Positions 15,383-23,730 of a stretch of 23,767 bases of DNA are shown piece by piece (position 1 is the stretch's first letter; each line of letters starts with the position of its first letter). The DNA is from a virus. The stretch spans positions 1 to 23,767 of IMG/VR virus record IMGVR_UViG_3300030333_006262. The stretch is one strand, 5' to 3'. Under the pieces are notes generated by a model. It was not told the DNA's origin, searched no databases, and was given only the letters and a program-made list of their open reading frames with translations. The position numbers and the translations under genes are program-made.

Positions 15383-15682
15383 ATGGGAAGATATGAAAAT
15401 ACAAAAATGAAAGATAATATGATGAAAAGAGGAACTTCAAAAAAAGTTTTTGAAGGACCTTCTAAAAATTCTACTAATTATAGTTCAGTACCATTTACTG
15501 ATTCTGATTTATATGTTATAACTCAACCAGGTGATAGATTAGATTTATTAGCTCATCAATTTTATAAAGATGTTAATTTATGGTGGTATATAGCTAGAGC
15601 TAATGGTTTAAAATTTATGACTATAAAAGCAGGAACTAGATTAAGAATACCAGCTACAACAAAATATGCAATAGGAAAATAA
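15383..15682 (+). CDS. LysM-containing baseplate protein (gp53 / gpX type)
   Basis: A 99-aa protein starting at ATG 15383, with a modest GGGGT upstream. Residues ~42-92 form a LysM-like module: DLYVITQPGDRLDLLAHQFY, then LWWYIARANGL and IKAGTRLRIP. LysM modules occur in P2 gpX and in T4 gp53, which clamps the baseplate wedge onto the hub and tube, so a structural rather than cell-wall-binding role is likely. The first 40 residues are basic and look disordered. It lies between the tube-cap and hub genes with gaps of 12 and 6 nt, so it is surely in the same transcript. T4 gp53 is 196 aa, so this is a shorter version. Confidence 0.8.
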   Translation: MGRYENTKMKDNMMKRGTSKKVFEGPSKNSTNYSSVPFTDSDLYVITQPGDRLDLLAHQFYKDVNLWWYIARANGLKFMTIKAGTRLRIPATTKYAIGK

Positions 15683-15688
15683 TAGGTT

Positions 15689-18600
15689 ATGGCACAGAGT
15701 GTTAAAAATTTAATTTTTGGTTCTGATATACCTCTTTATGTTAAAAGAAAAATAGAAGCTAGGCAATTAATAGCTGAAAAAGATATATCACCGAATGAAT
15801 CAATAACATCCAAATATACAAAAGAAGGAATAGCTGATACTTACGATATTAATTCAGCATTGGGTATTGGTGGTATGCCTACAGATGGTATAGCTGATAA
15901 TTCATCAAGAACACCTATTGCAAGAATGTGGTGTTCAGTTAATATTGCTGAAAATTTAAAATTGGGTGAAGTTACTGGTGAACAACAATTGATTGATTTT
16001 TGGGATAAAAAAACAACTGGAGATTATAAAGATAGAGATGTATATTTAAAAAAGATTAAACAAAATCATTGGGAAGAAAGAGAATGGAAAAAATTAAATA
16101 ATGCTAGAAAAATTTATTCTATTGGAAATCATGAATTTAATACATTTGAGATAGATGCGAATCAACAAAAAACTGAAGCTGTTAGTGATAGCGCAGGTTC
16201 AGAAGTTATTTCAGCTGATGTTATGAAAGCTGTAGCTCCATATGAAGGTGAAACCAATTTGAATAGATTTTTAAGACCAGGAGCTGGAATTACATCTGTT
16301 ACATCCGAAACAGAAACAAATTTTGGTGCTATAAAAAGAACCACTGTTAATTTTATTGTACATAATGTTGATGATTTTAATAAAATTTATATGAAATATT
16401 TTATGAAACCTGGCGCTACTATTTTTGTAGACTTTGGTTATAGTACTGGCGCTATATATGATATTGAAGAAGTTTTGGATTCGGAAAGTATTGAAGATTC
16501 TTTATATGGTTCAGAAGGACATGTTCCGTTATCAAATGGTGATTTGGATGTTGTTTATGGTAATGTTGTAAATTATACTGCTACTGTTAGAGAAGATGGT
16601 GGTTATGATTGCATGGTTGAAATTATGTCTAAAAATATGGCTTTAATGTCAAATACAATGGAAGAAAATTTTAAAGATAAAGTAAAGGATGGATTAGATT
16701 CAGAAATTTTAGGATTTGTAACTGCTGGTGTATTTGGTGATCCAATGTTATATTATTATAGTAGGCAATATGGTCAGAATGTGGAAAATGAAGCTCAATT
16801 GAAGGCTGAGTTGGCTAGAGCGGCTATGGATGCTTTGGGTGGTAGATATGTTCAATTTCCAGGAGAATCAGGAACTCAATCTGTAGGTTCTAGAGTAGCT
16901 TCTAAGTGGGGAGTATTTGTTAGGGGTAATGAAGATAGTTATATTCCATATGTTTGTTGGGGTTGGTTTGAAGATCATATTTTAAATACAGAATTAGGTT
17001 TCGCTGATGACCCTTCTACTTTAAAAAATCAAAATAATAGTACTAATAAATCTCAAAATCTTTATGCTAAGTTTGATTCTAGTAATTCTTTTGTAACCTA
17101 TAATAAATTTTTAGTAGAATCTATGAAAAAACATGCTAAAGTAGTTTCTGGAATTGATGAGTGGATTCTTTATCCAGAAACTTGGGGTAGTGTATGTACT
17201 ACCTATAATATAGATAGAAAAATGGTACCTGAAAGAACTAGAAATAAGGGTGTACAAAAAGTACCTTGGGTTAATTGGGATGATAATTTAGATGGGTATA
17301 TTAAATTTGAAGAGGATGATAAAAAAAGAGATGTGATGCCATTACGAGAAATGTATATTTCAACAAAATTAATAAAAGAAGCTATGGAAAATGATTCTTC
17401 TACACCATTAGCAATTCTTCAATATATGTTTGATAAAATTTCTGAAGTAACTACTGGTATTATTGATTTGGGAGTATCCTCAAATAGTTATGGTCAGCAT
17501 AGTATTGCTGTTATTGATAAGTCTACAATAGCAGCTGATGCAAAATCTCAAAAGAAAGATTTTTTGGATACTTTATTAGAATTTAATCCTTATAGTAAAA
17601 CTTCAATTGTTAAAGAATATAGCTTAGAATATAATATGCCTGAAGATGGGTTAGGAAGTCAAATGGCTATAGAATCTATGGGAAATCTTGAATCAGATTT
17701 AGATGATGTTAAAAATTTAAATTTAAAAAAGACATTAGAAGATATATTAGCATTTGAAAAATTAAATAGATTGGGTGGACTTTCAGCTGATGATTTAAAT
17801 CAATTTGATGATAAATTTATCAGATACGAACCATCTGTTGGGGCAGAAGCTGGTAAAAGACATTATGATAAAGTTAAAGGTTTTGAAAATGATAAATTTA
17901 AATTTGATATAGGTTATATATCTTATGGTAAGAGGAGAAAAGGACTTAATTATCAAAATTTTGATAAAAATAAAAGATATGATCCTGGTCAGGCAGATGA
18001 TCAATTACAATTAGCTATGTCTTATACTTTTGATCCAGAATCAACATTAAGTGATACGGATACAAAAAGAGTTATAGATGCAAACCCAACACAATATAGT
18101 TTTTTAAAACAATATCATGATGAATTAACTGCAAGATTACAAAATATAACTTATGGAAAAATGGATAATGGGGTAACCGAACCTAGTGGTGATGAAATAA
18201 ATGAAGATGACACAACAGAAACTGGTAAGTTAGCAAAAGAAAAAGCAGAAAAATATGGTCATACATTGGTAAAAAATCCTGATGACTATTGGATGGCCAA
18301 AGCAAACAAATATAATAAAATGAGTTTATCTGTTCAAATTCAACTTAAAGCCAATTTATCTATACAAGGTGTAGCTGGTATTCAACCAGGACATATATTT
18401 AGAATTAAATATTTACCAAAATCTTACATGGCTAATACATATTTTCAAGTGACAAAAGTAACTCATGATATAAGTGATTCGTGGACTACTAAATATGAAA
18501 CAGTTATGAGAATACATCCATATGGTAATAATGATACATCAATTGATGATGTTAGAGTTACATTATCTTATATAACAGATGCTCTTAATTTAAAGTTAGG

Positions 18601-19852
18601 TAAAGGATGGACAAAAGCTTTCAACAATTTAGAACCTGTAATGTTGAATCCAAATAAAAATGCACCAGTATCAGGATATACCATGTATCCAAAAAATATA
18701 GCTGCTGTTTTTAAAACCACTCTTACAGAAGCGATAATGAATATTACTGAATTCAGTCATGATTTTGATAAATGTAATGAAAATGATTCGACACCTTTAT
18801 ATATTCCAGCTATTGCAGAAGCTGTCCGTGTTGAAAGTACTGACACTCCAGAAAGTCAGGTATATGCTGGTACACCAGAATTTCAAGAGTTTTTAGGTAG
18901 ACAAAACTTTGGAGACATGACAGTTGATTTTCCCATTAATGAACTATGGTATAAAGAAGGTCTTTCAAATTCAAACTCAATACAATCTGGTTATGCTGCA
19001 ACATCAGGAACTCCTATGACTACATCATCACAAATAACATCTGGTTATGCTATGATGAATATGTCAGCTGAAGAAATACAATCGTATTTAGAAAACACCT
19101 CTACTGAAGAGATTGTAGCTCATATGGACCGAAAACCATCTTCGAGAAAACTAGCACAAATAAACCCTACTTATAAAGTTCAGGGTCGTCGTGAATATGC
19201 TACACAAAGTGAACCATATGGTGTTACGGGTAATACTCTGAAAGGTGCAGGTGGACTGACAGTATGGTTGATATTACATGAAGATTCAGATAAGTGGTTA
19301 ATATGGCCAGCTGACCCTACAAATGATTGGGTACCGTTGGATAAATTACTTGGTAGGTGGACTGAAGTACCAATTATGAGACAAGATACAGCGGGTGCAT
19401 CGGGTCTTGGAACTAGTGTTGCGGGAGTAGAACATCAAGAACAAGTGGTTGAAGCACAAGTGAAAAAATATGAAGGAACTAATCAAGAAAAAACAGAAGG
19501 TATAGATCCTAGTATGGATTTATATTGTCAAAATAGAGTTAAAGGTTTGATGCCAGACGATTGTTATGATGCACTTGGAGAAGCTGGCGCAGCTCTAAAA
19601 GCGTCAGATCAACTTGCATATGAAGAACTTCAAAATTCATATTGGAGAGAACCTCCTGTAGGAGATGATGAAGATATAATGCCGATATGCAAACAATGTA
19701 ATGGGAAAGATAGTGTATGGTTAGATGATGATGATTGCAATTCAGAATTTTGTGATTATGAGGATAATTGGTTTTTAGTACCAAATACTTGTAGACCAAA
19801 ACCATGTTGTTACTCATATGATTGTGATTTAGAAAATCCTGAAAATAATTAA
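15689..19852 (+). CDS. Large baseplate hub protein (gp27-type) with Cys-rich C-terminus
   Basis: A 1387-aa protein starting at ATG 15689 with a weak AGG upstream. Residues ~73-86 (SRTPIARMWCSVNI) and ~215-257 (TTVNFIVHNVDDFNKIYMKY, then MKPGATIFVDFGYSTG) are conserved in large hub proteins of marine T4-like phages. Residues ~881-945 (LKANLSIQGVAGIQPGHIFR, IKYLPKSYMANTYFQVTKVT, ending WTTKYETVMRI) match the late-control/gp27-like hub domain that binds under the tube. T4 gp27 is only 391 aa, so several domains are added. Residues ~1161-1225 look like a small beta barrel (SH3-like, a guess). The last ~60 residues hold 8 Cys (CKQC, two spaced Cys, then PCC and DC), a possible metal or disulphide knot. 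It is the last structural gene before the replication block. Confidence 0.75.
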   Translation: MAQSVKNLIFGSDIPLYVKRKIEARQLIAEKDISPNESITSKYTKEGIADTYDINSALGIGGMPTDGIADNSSRTPIARMWCSVNIAENLKLGEVTGEQQLIDFWDKKTTGDYKDRDVYLKKIKQNHWEEREWKKLNNARKIYSIGNHEFNTFEIDANQQKTEAVSDSAGSEVISADVMKAVAPYEGETNLNRFLRPGAGITSVTSETETNFGAIKRTTVNFIVHNVDDFNKIYMKYFMKPGATIFVDFGYSTGAIYDIEEVLDSESIEDSLYGSEGHVPLSNGDLDVVYGNVVNYTATVREDGGYDCMVEIMSKNMALMSNTMEENFKDKVKDGLDSEILGFVTAGVFGDPMLYYYSRQYGQNVENEAQLKAELARAAMDALGGRYVQFPGESGTQSVGSRVASKWGVFVRGNEDSYIPYVCWGWFEDHILNTELGFADDPSTLKNQNNSTNKSQNLYAKFDSSNSFVTYNKFLVESMKKHAKVVSGIDEWILYPETWGSVCTTYNIDRKMVPERTRNKGVQKVPWVNWDDNLDGYIKFEEDDKKRDVMPLREMYISTKLIKEAMENDSSTPLAILQYMFDKISEVTTGIIDLGVSSNSYGQHSIAVIDKSTIAADAKSQKKDFLDTLLEFNPYSKTSIVKEYSLEYNMPEDGLGSQMAIESMGNLESDLDDVKNLNLKKTLEDILAFEKLNRLGGLSADDLNQFDDKFIRYEPSVGAEAGKRHYDKVKGFENDKFKFDIGYISYGKRRKGLNYQNFDKNKRYDPGQADDQLQLAMSYTFDPESTLSDTDTKRVIDANPTQYSFLKQYHDELTARLQNITYGKMDNGVTEPSGDEINEDDTTETGKLAKEKAEKYGHTLVKNPDDYWMAKANKYNKMSLSVQIQLKANLSIQGVAGIQPGHIFRIKYLPKSYMANTYFQVTKVTHDISDSWTTKYETVMRIHPYGNNDTSIDDVRVTLSYITDALNLKLGKGWTKAFNNLEPVMLNPNKNAPVSGYTMYPKNIAAVFKTTLTEAIMNITEFSHDFDKCNENDSTPLYIPAIAEAVRVESTDTPESQVYAGTPEFQEFLGRQNFGDMTVDFPINELWYKEGLSNSNSIQSGYAATSGTPMTTSSQITSGYAMMNMSAEEIQSYLENTSTEEIVAHMDRKPSSRKLAQINPTYKVQGRREYATQSEPYGVTGNTLKGAGGLTVWLILHEDSDKWLIWPADPTNDWVPLDKLLGRWTEVPIMRQDTAGASGLGTSVAGVEHQEQVVEAQVKKYEGTNQEKTEGIDPSMDLYCQNRVKGLMPDDCYDALGEAGAALKASDQLAYEELQNSYWREPPVGDDEDIMPICKQCNGKDSVWLDDDDCNSEFCDYEDNWFLVPNTCRPKPCCYSYDCDLENPENN

Positions 19853-19888
19853 AAAAAGCTTGTTTTTAACAAAAAAAGGTTATATATT
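19851..19888 (+). promoter_or_regulatory. Sigma70-like early/middle promoter upstream of DNA polymerase
   Basis: AAAAAAAGCTTGTTTT begins on the hub stop codon. The -35 TTGTTT is at 19860-19865 and the -10 TATATT at 19883-19888, with a 17-bp spacer. The -10 box ends 8 nt before the polymerase ATG. The same upstream sequence occurs at 23613-23630. No TATTTATA is present. Confidence 0.62.
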
Positions 19889-19896
19889 AATATACG

Positions 19897-21144
19897 ATGT
19901 ATACGGTTATACCAATATTTTCAAATCCAAATTTACATCCATTACATAAAGATAATGGATTATCAGCACTTTGGTGTCAACCAGAATCTGCAGAAGAACC
20001 ATTCTTTATAATACAAAAACATCCTGATTCGGATGATATACTTCAAGATTATAAATGGTTAGACGAAGAATTAATTCAAACACCTGATAAAAAACTATTG
20101 AATCATTTCTATGAATTTAAAGATGTAGTAGATAAAAACTTCATTTGGTGGAATGAAACGGGTAAACCATTTGACAATAATATTCGTAATAATGCAATAG
20201 ATTTTTTGGGTAGTAAGTTCTACAATGTTAAAAAACTCAATGAAATCATACCATTAACTAAACATAATGAGTATTGTAGTGAGGTTTATAGTAAAATGGT
20301 TAGAGCATATACAGGTGAGAATGATGATTATATGAATGATGCTATTAAAGCTTTTGGTTCGATTGAAAAGAATGGTATCAAAGTTTCAGATGATGTATGT
20401 GATATATTTGACATAAGAGTAAAAAAACATATATCAGATGGTAAGTTATATACAAGATATAATCTATGGACATCAACTGGAAGACCTTCAAATGCATTTG
20501 GTTCAGTTAATTTTGCAGCATTAACACCTGAACAAAGAAAGGCATTTATACCTGAAAATGATATGATGGTTGAGTTTGATTATGACGCATATCATTTGAG
20601 ATTAATAGCTGATTTGGTTGGATACCATACATTTGATAAAAATTCAGTACATCAACATTTAGCAGATTGGTATGGTTGTTCATATGAGGAGTCAAAACAA
20701 AAAACTTTTAAGTTATTATATGGTGGAATCGATAAGGAAACAAGAGAAAAAGTACCATTTTTTGATTTAACATATAGTTATATAAATAAGAAATGGAATG
20801 AAATAAATCGTTATAATTCTGTACAAACTGATATTTATAGACGGAAACTATTATTTGAAAACTATGAAGATTTGAATAGAAATAAACTTTTTAATTATTT
20901 GATTCAAGCGAATGAAACAGAAACAAATATTGTTACGATAAATGAATTACAACACTATTTATTAGGGAAGAAAACAAAATTAGTTCTTTATGGATATGAT
21001 AGTTTCCTATTTGATTTTTCTAAACAAGACGGAGTTATTGTATTGAAAGAAATTAAGAATATTTTAGAGAGAAATGGCCATATGACAAAAGCTCAAGCTG
21101 GTTTGAATTATGGTGAAATGAATAGCATTTCCGAAAGGTTATAA
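19897..21144 (+). CDS. Compact family-A DNA polymerase
   Basis: A 415-aa protein. The palm and fingers of family-A polymerases are recognisable. TSTGRPSNAFGSVNFAAL (residues 192-209) corresponds to the Pol I TSTGRLSS...LQNIP region. Motif A is EFDYDAYHLRLIADL with Asp228 as metal ligand. Motif B is SKQKTFKLLYGG with Lys267, Phe271 and Tyr275 in the places of Pol I Lys758, Phe762 and Tyr766. LFNYLIQANETE matches the NxxIQGTAA helix. Motif C is LYGYDSFLFDF with Asp368. Odd points: His233 replaces the usual steric-gate Glu of motif A, Tyr263 stands where Arg754 would be, and YDS replaces HDE. The N-terminal ~180 residues show no DxE exonuclease motif. The ATG has no Shine-Dalgarno; the next Met is residue 134, so this start is needed. 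The polymerase call is firm; a replicative role is likely but inferred. Confidence 0.85.
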   Translation: MYTVIPIFSNPNLHPLHKDNGLSALWCQPESAEEPFFIIQKHPDSDDILQDYKWLDEELIQTPDKKLLNHFYEFKDVVDKNFIWWNETGKPFDNNIRNNAIDFLGSKFYNVKKLNEIIPLTKHNEYCSEVYSKMVRAYTGENDDYMNDAIKAFGSIEKNGIKVSDDVCDIFDIRVKKHISDGKLYTRYNLWTSTGRPSNAFGSVNFAALTPEQRKAFIPENDMMVEFDYDAYHLRLIADLVGYHTFDKNSVHQHLADWYGCSYEESKQKTFKLLYGGIDKETREKVPFFDLTYSYINKKWNEINRYNSVQTDIYRRKLLFENYEDLNRNKLFNYLIQANETETNIVTINELQHYLLGKKTKLVLYGYDSFLFDFSKQDGVIVLKEIKNILERNGHMTKAQAGLNYGEMNSISERL

Positions 21145-23216
21145 TGGAATTTAATATAGACAAAATATTGACTGAATGGTCTTACAGAGTACCCACTGGT
21201 ATTATTGATTTGAATGATGATTATCATTTAGTTATACTTGGGGATATTTTAAATGAAAGTAAATACCCTCCAGGATTTGCATCAAAACTTTTAGAAAAGG
21301 TAAGAACATATGTTGATAATGCATATAATAGAAAATTAGGTAGAGTTGGTGAACCTTGGGGGTCTAAAGGAACACCACCTGCTGATGATACAAAACATAC
21401 ACCTGAAAAAGAAGAAACAGAAGGTAAAAAATTAAATGATGTAGATAATGAACATTATAATGAGGGTGTTGATCCATCTGATGAAAACTATCAGAAACAA
21501 AAAGAAAAAACTGGAAGACCTCAAGATGCAAAATTAAAACCACCTGCGAAACCATTAACAAGAGAAGATATAGATCATATGTTTCCTCCTGGTGTTCCTG
21601 CTAAATATAAAGATGTAATGTTAAGATTGTTGAATTCAAATTTAAAATCAAAACCAACTTTGAAAATGAATGAAGTTATGGCAGGTGTTGGTGCTGGTGC
21701 AATGCCAGCTCAAGCAGCTGAAATATTTACGATGATAGCAGCTACTATGGACGATGAACAATTTGAAGAATTTATGGATACAATAGAAGAACATTATGGT
21801 AATTTTGAAAATCCAAACCAAGCTGTATTTGATCAAGATTGGAGAGAATCTATAAGAGGAGCTAGAGCTACTATTAGAGATTTTGCGGCACCTGATGAAA
21901 TTGAATTTTGTGCTTGGGATACAAAAGGTGATGTTGAAGCTATGGGATTACCATATGGTGAAAAAGGATTTTCAACAGATGTATATTTTAGAACAAAATC
22001 AGGTAAATTAATTGAAGTTTCATTGAAAAAGGATACTGAAGTTATGTTATCATCACCGAGTGCTGGTGGTCATGTGAAAGAAAATATATTAGGTGTAACA
22101 GGATTAAAAGATAAATATGATGCTATTGATGAAAAAATTAAAAAATTAAAAAAGAAAAAACCAAAGCCTGTAGAAGAAATAGAAAAATTAACAGAACAAA
22201 GAGATGCTGTTTTTGAAGAAGCTACTGATAAACTATATGGAAAAGATAATCCAGCGAATCCATTTCATGCACAAAGAAAACAGAATGAAAGTACAAATAA
22301 CATGATGGGTGGTCTTGATGAAACTCAAATTGATAATATTGAAAATATGTCAGATGATGATATAGATGAGATTCGGAAAAATAATAAATCATCCCTTCCA
22401 GAAAAAGCTTATCCAGCATCTTATTTAAGAGCTAGTAGAGATTTAATAAAACATCTTAAACAAAGTGGATATGATGTACCACCGATTACAAGAGAAATGT
22501 TTAATGAAGTTATGGATCCAGATCATCCAAACTATAATGAAGATATTAAAAATGGTCTTGGTATTACTACCAAATCAACAACTGGTACTGGTGGTGATAA
22601 ATATTTTTCAAAAGTTGCTATGGCAACAAATAAATTATTAGCTGGTTCAGGTGATGAAAAAGCTCAACAAAGTGTTGAAAATCATATGAGAATAACTGAT
22701 GAGTTTGAACAAAAATATTTAGAAGAAACTTTAAAAGATACGCCAGCTGGTAGACAGATGAGAAAAGCTACTATGGAATTAATTCGTGAAAAATTCCCAT
22801 TAAAATCAATGATGGAAGGTGAAGAAGTTATGGCATTAGGTGGGTTGGCTGGTTCACCTGAAGTTTTTGAAGAAATGTTTGGTCTTAATCCAGATACAGG
22901 AAAACCATATACATATGATGAATTAGAAAAGAAATTAGTAATAAGAGATAACAAATTAGTATTTGTAGCAGAGGGTGGTGAGGAAATAGAGATATGTACT
23001 TTCCAAGTTAGAAATAAAGGAAGAGGGTATAATAATTTAGAATCATCTACACTTGAAATGAAAATACCAGATAGTATGAAACAAAGAATATATTGTGCTA
23101 ATGTAAAAGTAGCAGCTAAAAAAGGAATATCAGAAGAAGAATTTAGAAAGAATTTATCAACTGTTGAGAAAAACCGACAAGATAAATTAACCAAATCTTT
23201 GGGAGCTTGTAAATAA
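21144..23216 (+). CDS. Unknown 690-aa protein, possible PD-(D/E)XK-like core
   Basis: ATG 21144 overlaps the polymerase stop by one base (TAATG), with AAAGGT upstream, so the two are translationally coupled. The N-terminus ILTEWSYRVPTGIIDLNDDY, then HLVILGDILNE, is a short motif seen at the start of many marine T4-like phage proteins. Residues 65-140 are a charged, low-complexity linker. A middle segment, FSTDVYFRTKSGKLIEVSLK (Asp279, Glu291, Lys295), has the spacing of an Asp, then a Glu and Lys on a beta strand, as in PD-(D/E)XK nucleases, but the last motif is not canonical. Residues ~320-360 are a Lys/Glu-rich coiled coil. The C-terminal 100 residues look globular with no match I know. 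Position after the polymerase suggests DNA metabolism. Function unknown; nuclease is only a hypothesis. Confidence 0.55.
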   Translation: MEFNIDKILTEWSYRVPTGIIDLNDDYHLVILGDILNESKYPPGFASKLLEKVRTYVDNAYNRKLGRVGEPWGSKGTPPADDTKHTPEKEETEGKKLNDVDNEHYNEGVDPSDENYQKQKEKTGRPQDAKLKPPAKPLTREDIDHMFPPGVPAKYKDVMLRLLNSNLKSKPTLKMNEVMAGVGAGAMPAQAAEIFTMIAATMDDEQFEEFMDTIEEHYGNFENPNQAVFDQDWRESIRGARATIRDFAAPDEIEFCAWDTKGDVEAMGLPYGEKGFSTDVYFRTKSGKLIEVSLKKDTEVMLSSPSAGGHVKENILGVTGLKDKYDAIDEKIKKLKKKKPKPVEEIEKLTEQRDAVFEEATDKLYGKDNPANPFHAQRKQNESTNNMMGGLDETQIDNIENMSDDDIDEIRKNNKSSLPEKAYPASYLRASRDLIKHLKQSGYDVPPITREMFNEVMDPDHPNYNEDIKNGLGITTKSTTGTGGDKYFSKVAMATNKLLAGSGDEKAQQSVENHMRITDEFEQKYLEETLKDTPAGRQMRKATMELIREKFPLKSMMEGEEVMALGGLAGSPEVFEEMFGLNPDTGKPYTYDELEKKLVIRDNKLVFVAEGGEEIEICTFQVRNKGRGYNNLESSTLEMKIPDSMKQRIYCANVKVAAKKGISEEEFRKNLSTVEKNRQDKLTKSLGACK

Positions 23217-23614
23217 TGAGAACACAACTACTAGCTACATTTACAACTAAAAAAGATTTAGAAAACACTGTTAAGAGAATAACAGACGCTTATACAATTG
23301 CATTTAAAAAGGTATATGTATTACAAAATGAAAACAATGTGGATGAATTGATATGTACATACAATGTAGATTTATCAAAAGGTGCGGATTATAATGCTGT
23401 AAAAGGTACAATATCATTACATAGAAAGAAACATTCGAATACACTATATACAATAAACGCATTAAATGAAGTAATTGCAAATTTAAATAACGGACTTATA
23501 GATAGTAAGTTTATAGTGCCATGGGAAAACTTTAAAAATACCTTAATGGTAACTAACTCAGATGGGTTAAATAAGATTTCAACTAGGATTTATAAAATAA
23601 TTTCAGTTGATTAA
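23216..23614 (+). CDS. Conserved phage protein of unknown function (132 aa)
   Basis: ATG 23216 overlaps the previous stop by one base (TAATG), with GGGAG upstream, so this is the third gene of the polymerase operon. The protein opens MRTQLLATFTTKKDLENTVK, followed by a strand KKVYVLQNENNVDELICTYN. It ends in a mixed alpha/beta region (TINALNEVIANLN, FIVPWENFKNTLMV). Similar small proteins beginning with a QLL.TFTTK..LE pattern sit near replication genes in marine T4-like phages, but no function is known to me. There is no membrane segment, signal peptide or metal motif. The size and alternating strand/helix pattern could suit a ferredoxin-like fold; this is a guess. Confidence 0.65.
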   Translation: MRTQLLATFTTKKDLENTVKRITDAYTIAFKKVYVLQNENNVDELICTYNVDLSKGADYNAVKGTISLHRKKHSNTLYTINALNEVIANLNNGLIDSKFIVPWENFKNTLMVTNSDGLNKISTRIYKIISVD

Positions 23615-23653
23615 AAAAAAAGCTTGTTTTATATACGTAAAATGATATATATT
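23613..23653 (+). promoter_or_regulatory. Sigma70-like promoter upstream of the last gene
   Basis: A run of A, then AGCTTGTTTT (23621-23630), begins on the stop codon of the 132-aa gene, as at 19851. The -35 TTGTTT is at 23624-23629 and the -10 TATATT at 23648-23653, with an 18-bp spacer. It leaves a leader of about 70 nt before ATG 23731. Confidence 0.58.
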
Positions 23654-23663
23654 ATAAGTAATA

Positions 23664-23689
23664 ATGGTTATATGGTTATATTAACCATA
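23664..23689 (+). repeat. Tandem 8-bp repeat and inverted repeat in a leader
   Basis: ATGGTTAT occurs twice in direct tandem (23664-23671, 23672-23679). The second copy also pairs with TAACCATA: arms TATGGTTA (23671-23678) and TAACCATA (23682-23689) around a TAT loop. It lies about 10 nt after the -10 box, inside the predicted leader, and could be an operator or an RNA hairpin. The stem is not followed by a T run, so it is not a terminator. Confidence 0.5.
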
Positions 23690-23730
23690 AATAATAAACG
23701 ATAAAACATAAATAATATAGGAGAAATATA

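Noticed and set aside
19851-19868. AAAAAAAGCTTGTTTTT as a terminator of the hub transcript
   Set aside because: Pairing is only A-T around AAGCTT with no loop and no GC stem; its reuse at 23613 with the same spacing to TATATT fits a promoter better.
22682-23227. Minus-strand open frame of 181 codons
   Set aside because: It is antisense to the 690-aa gene, has no SD or promoter, and its protein is low-complexity Ser/Leu/Phe, typical of the shadow of an AT-rich gene.
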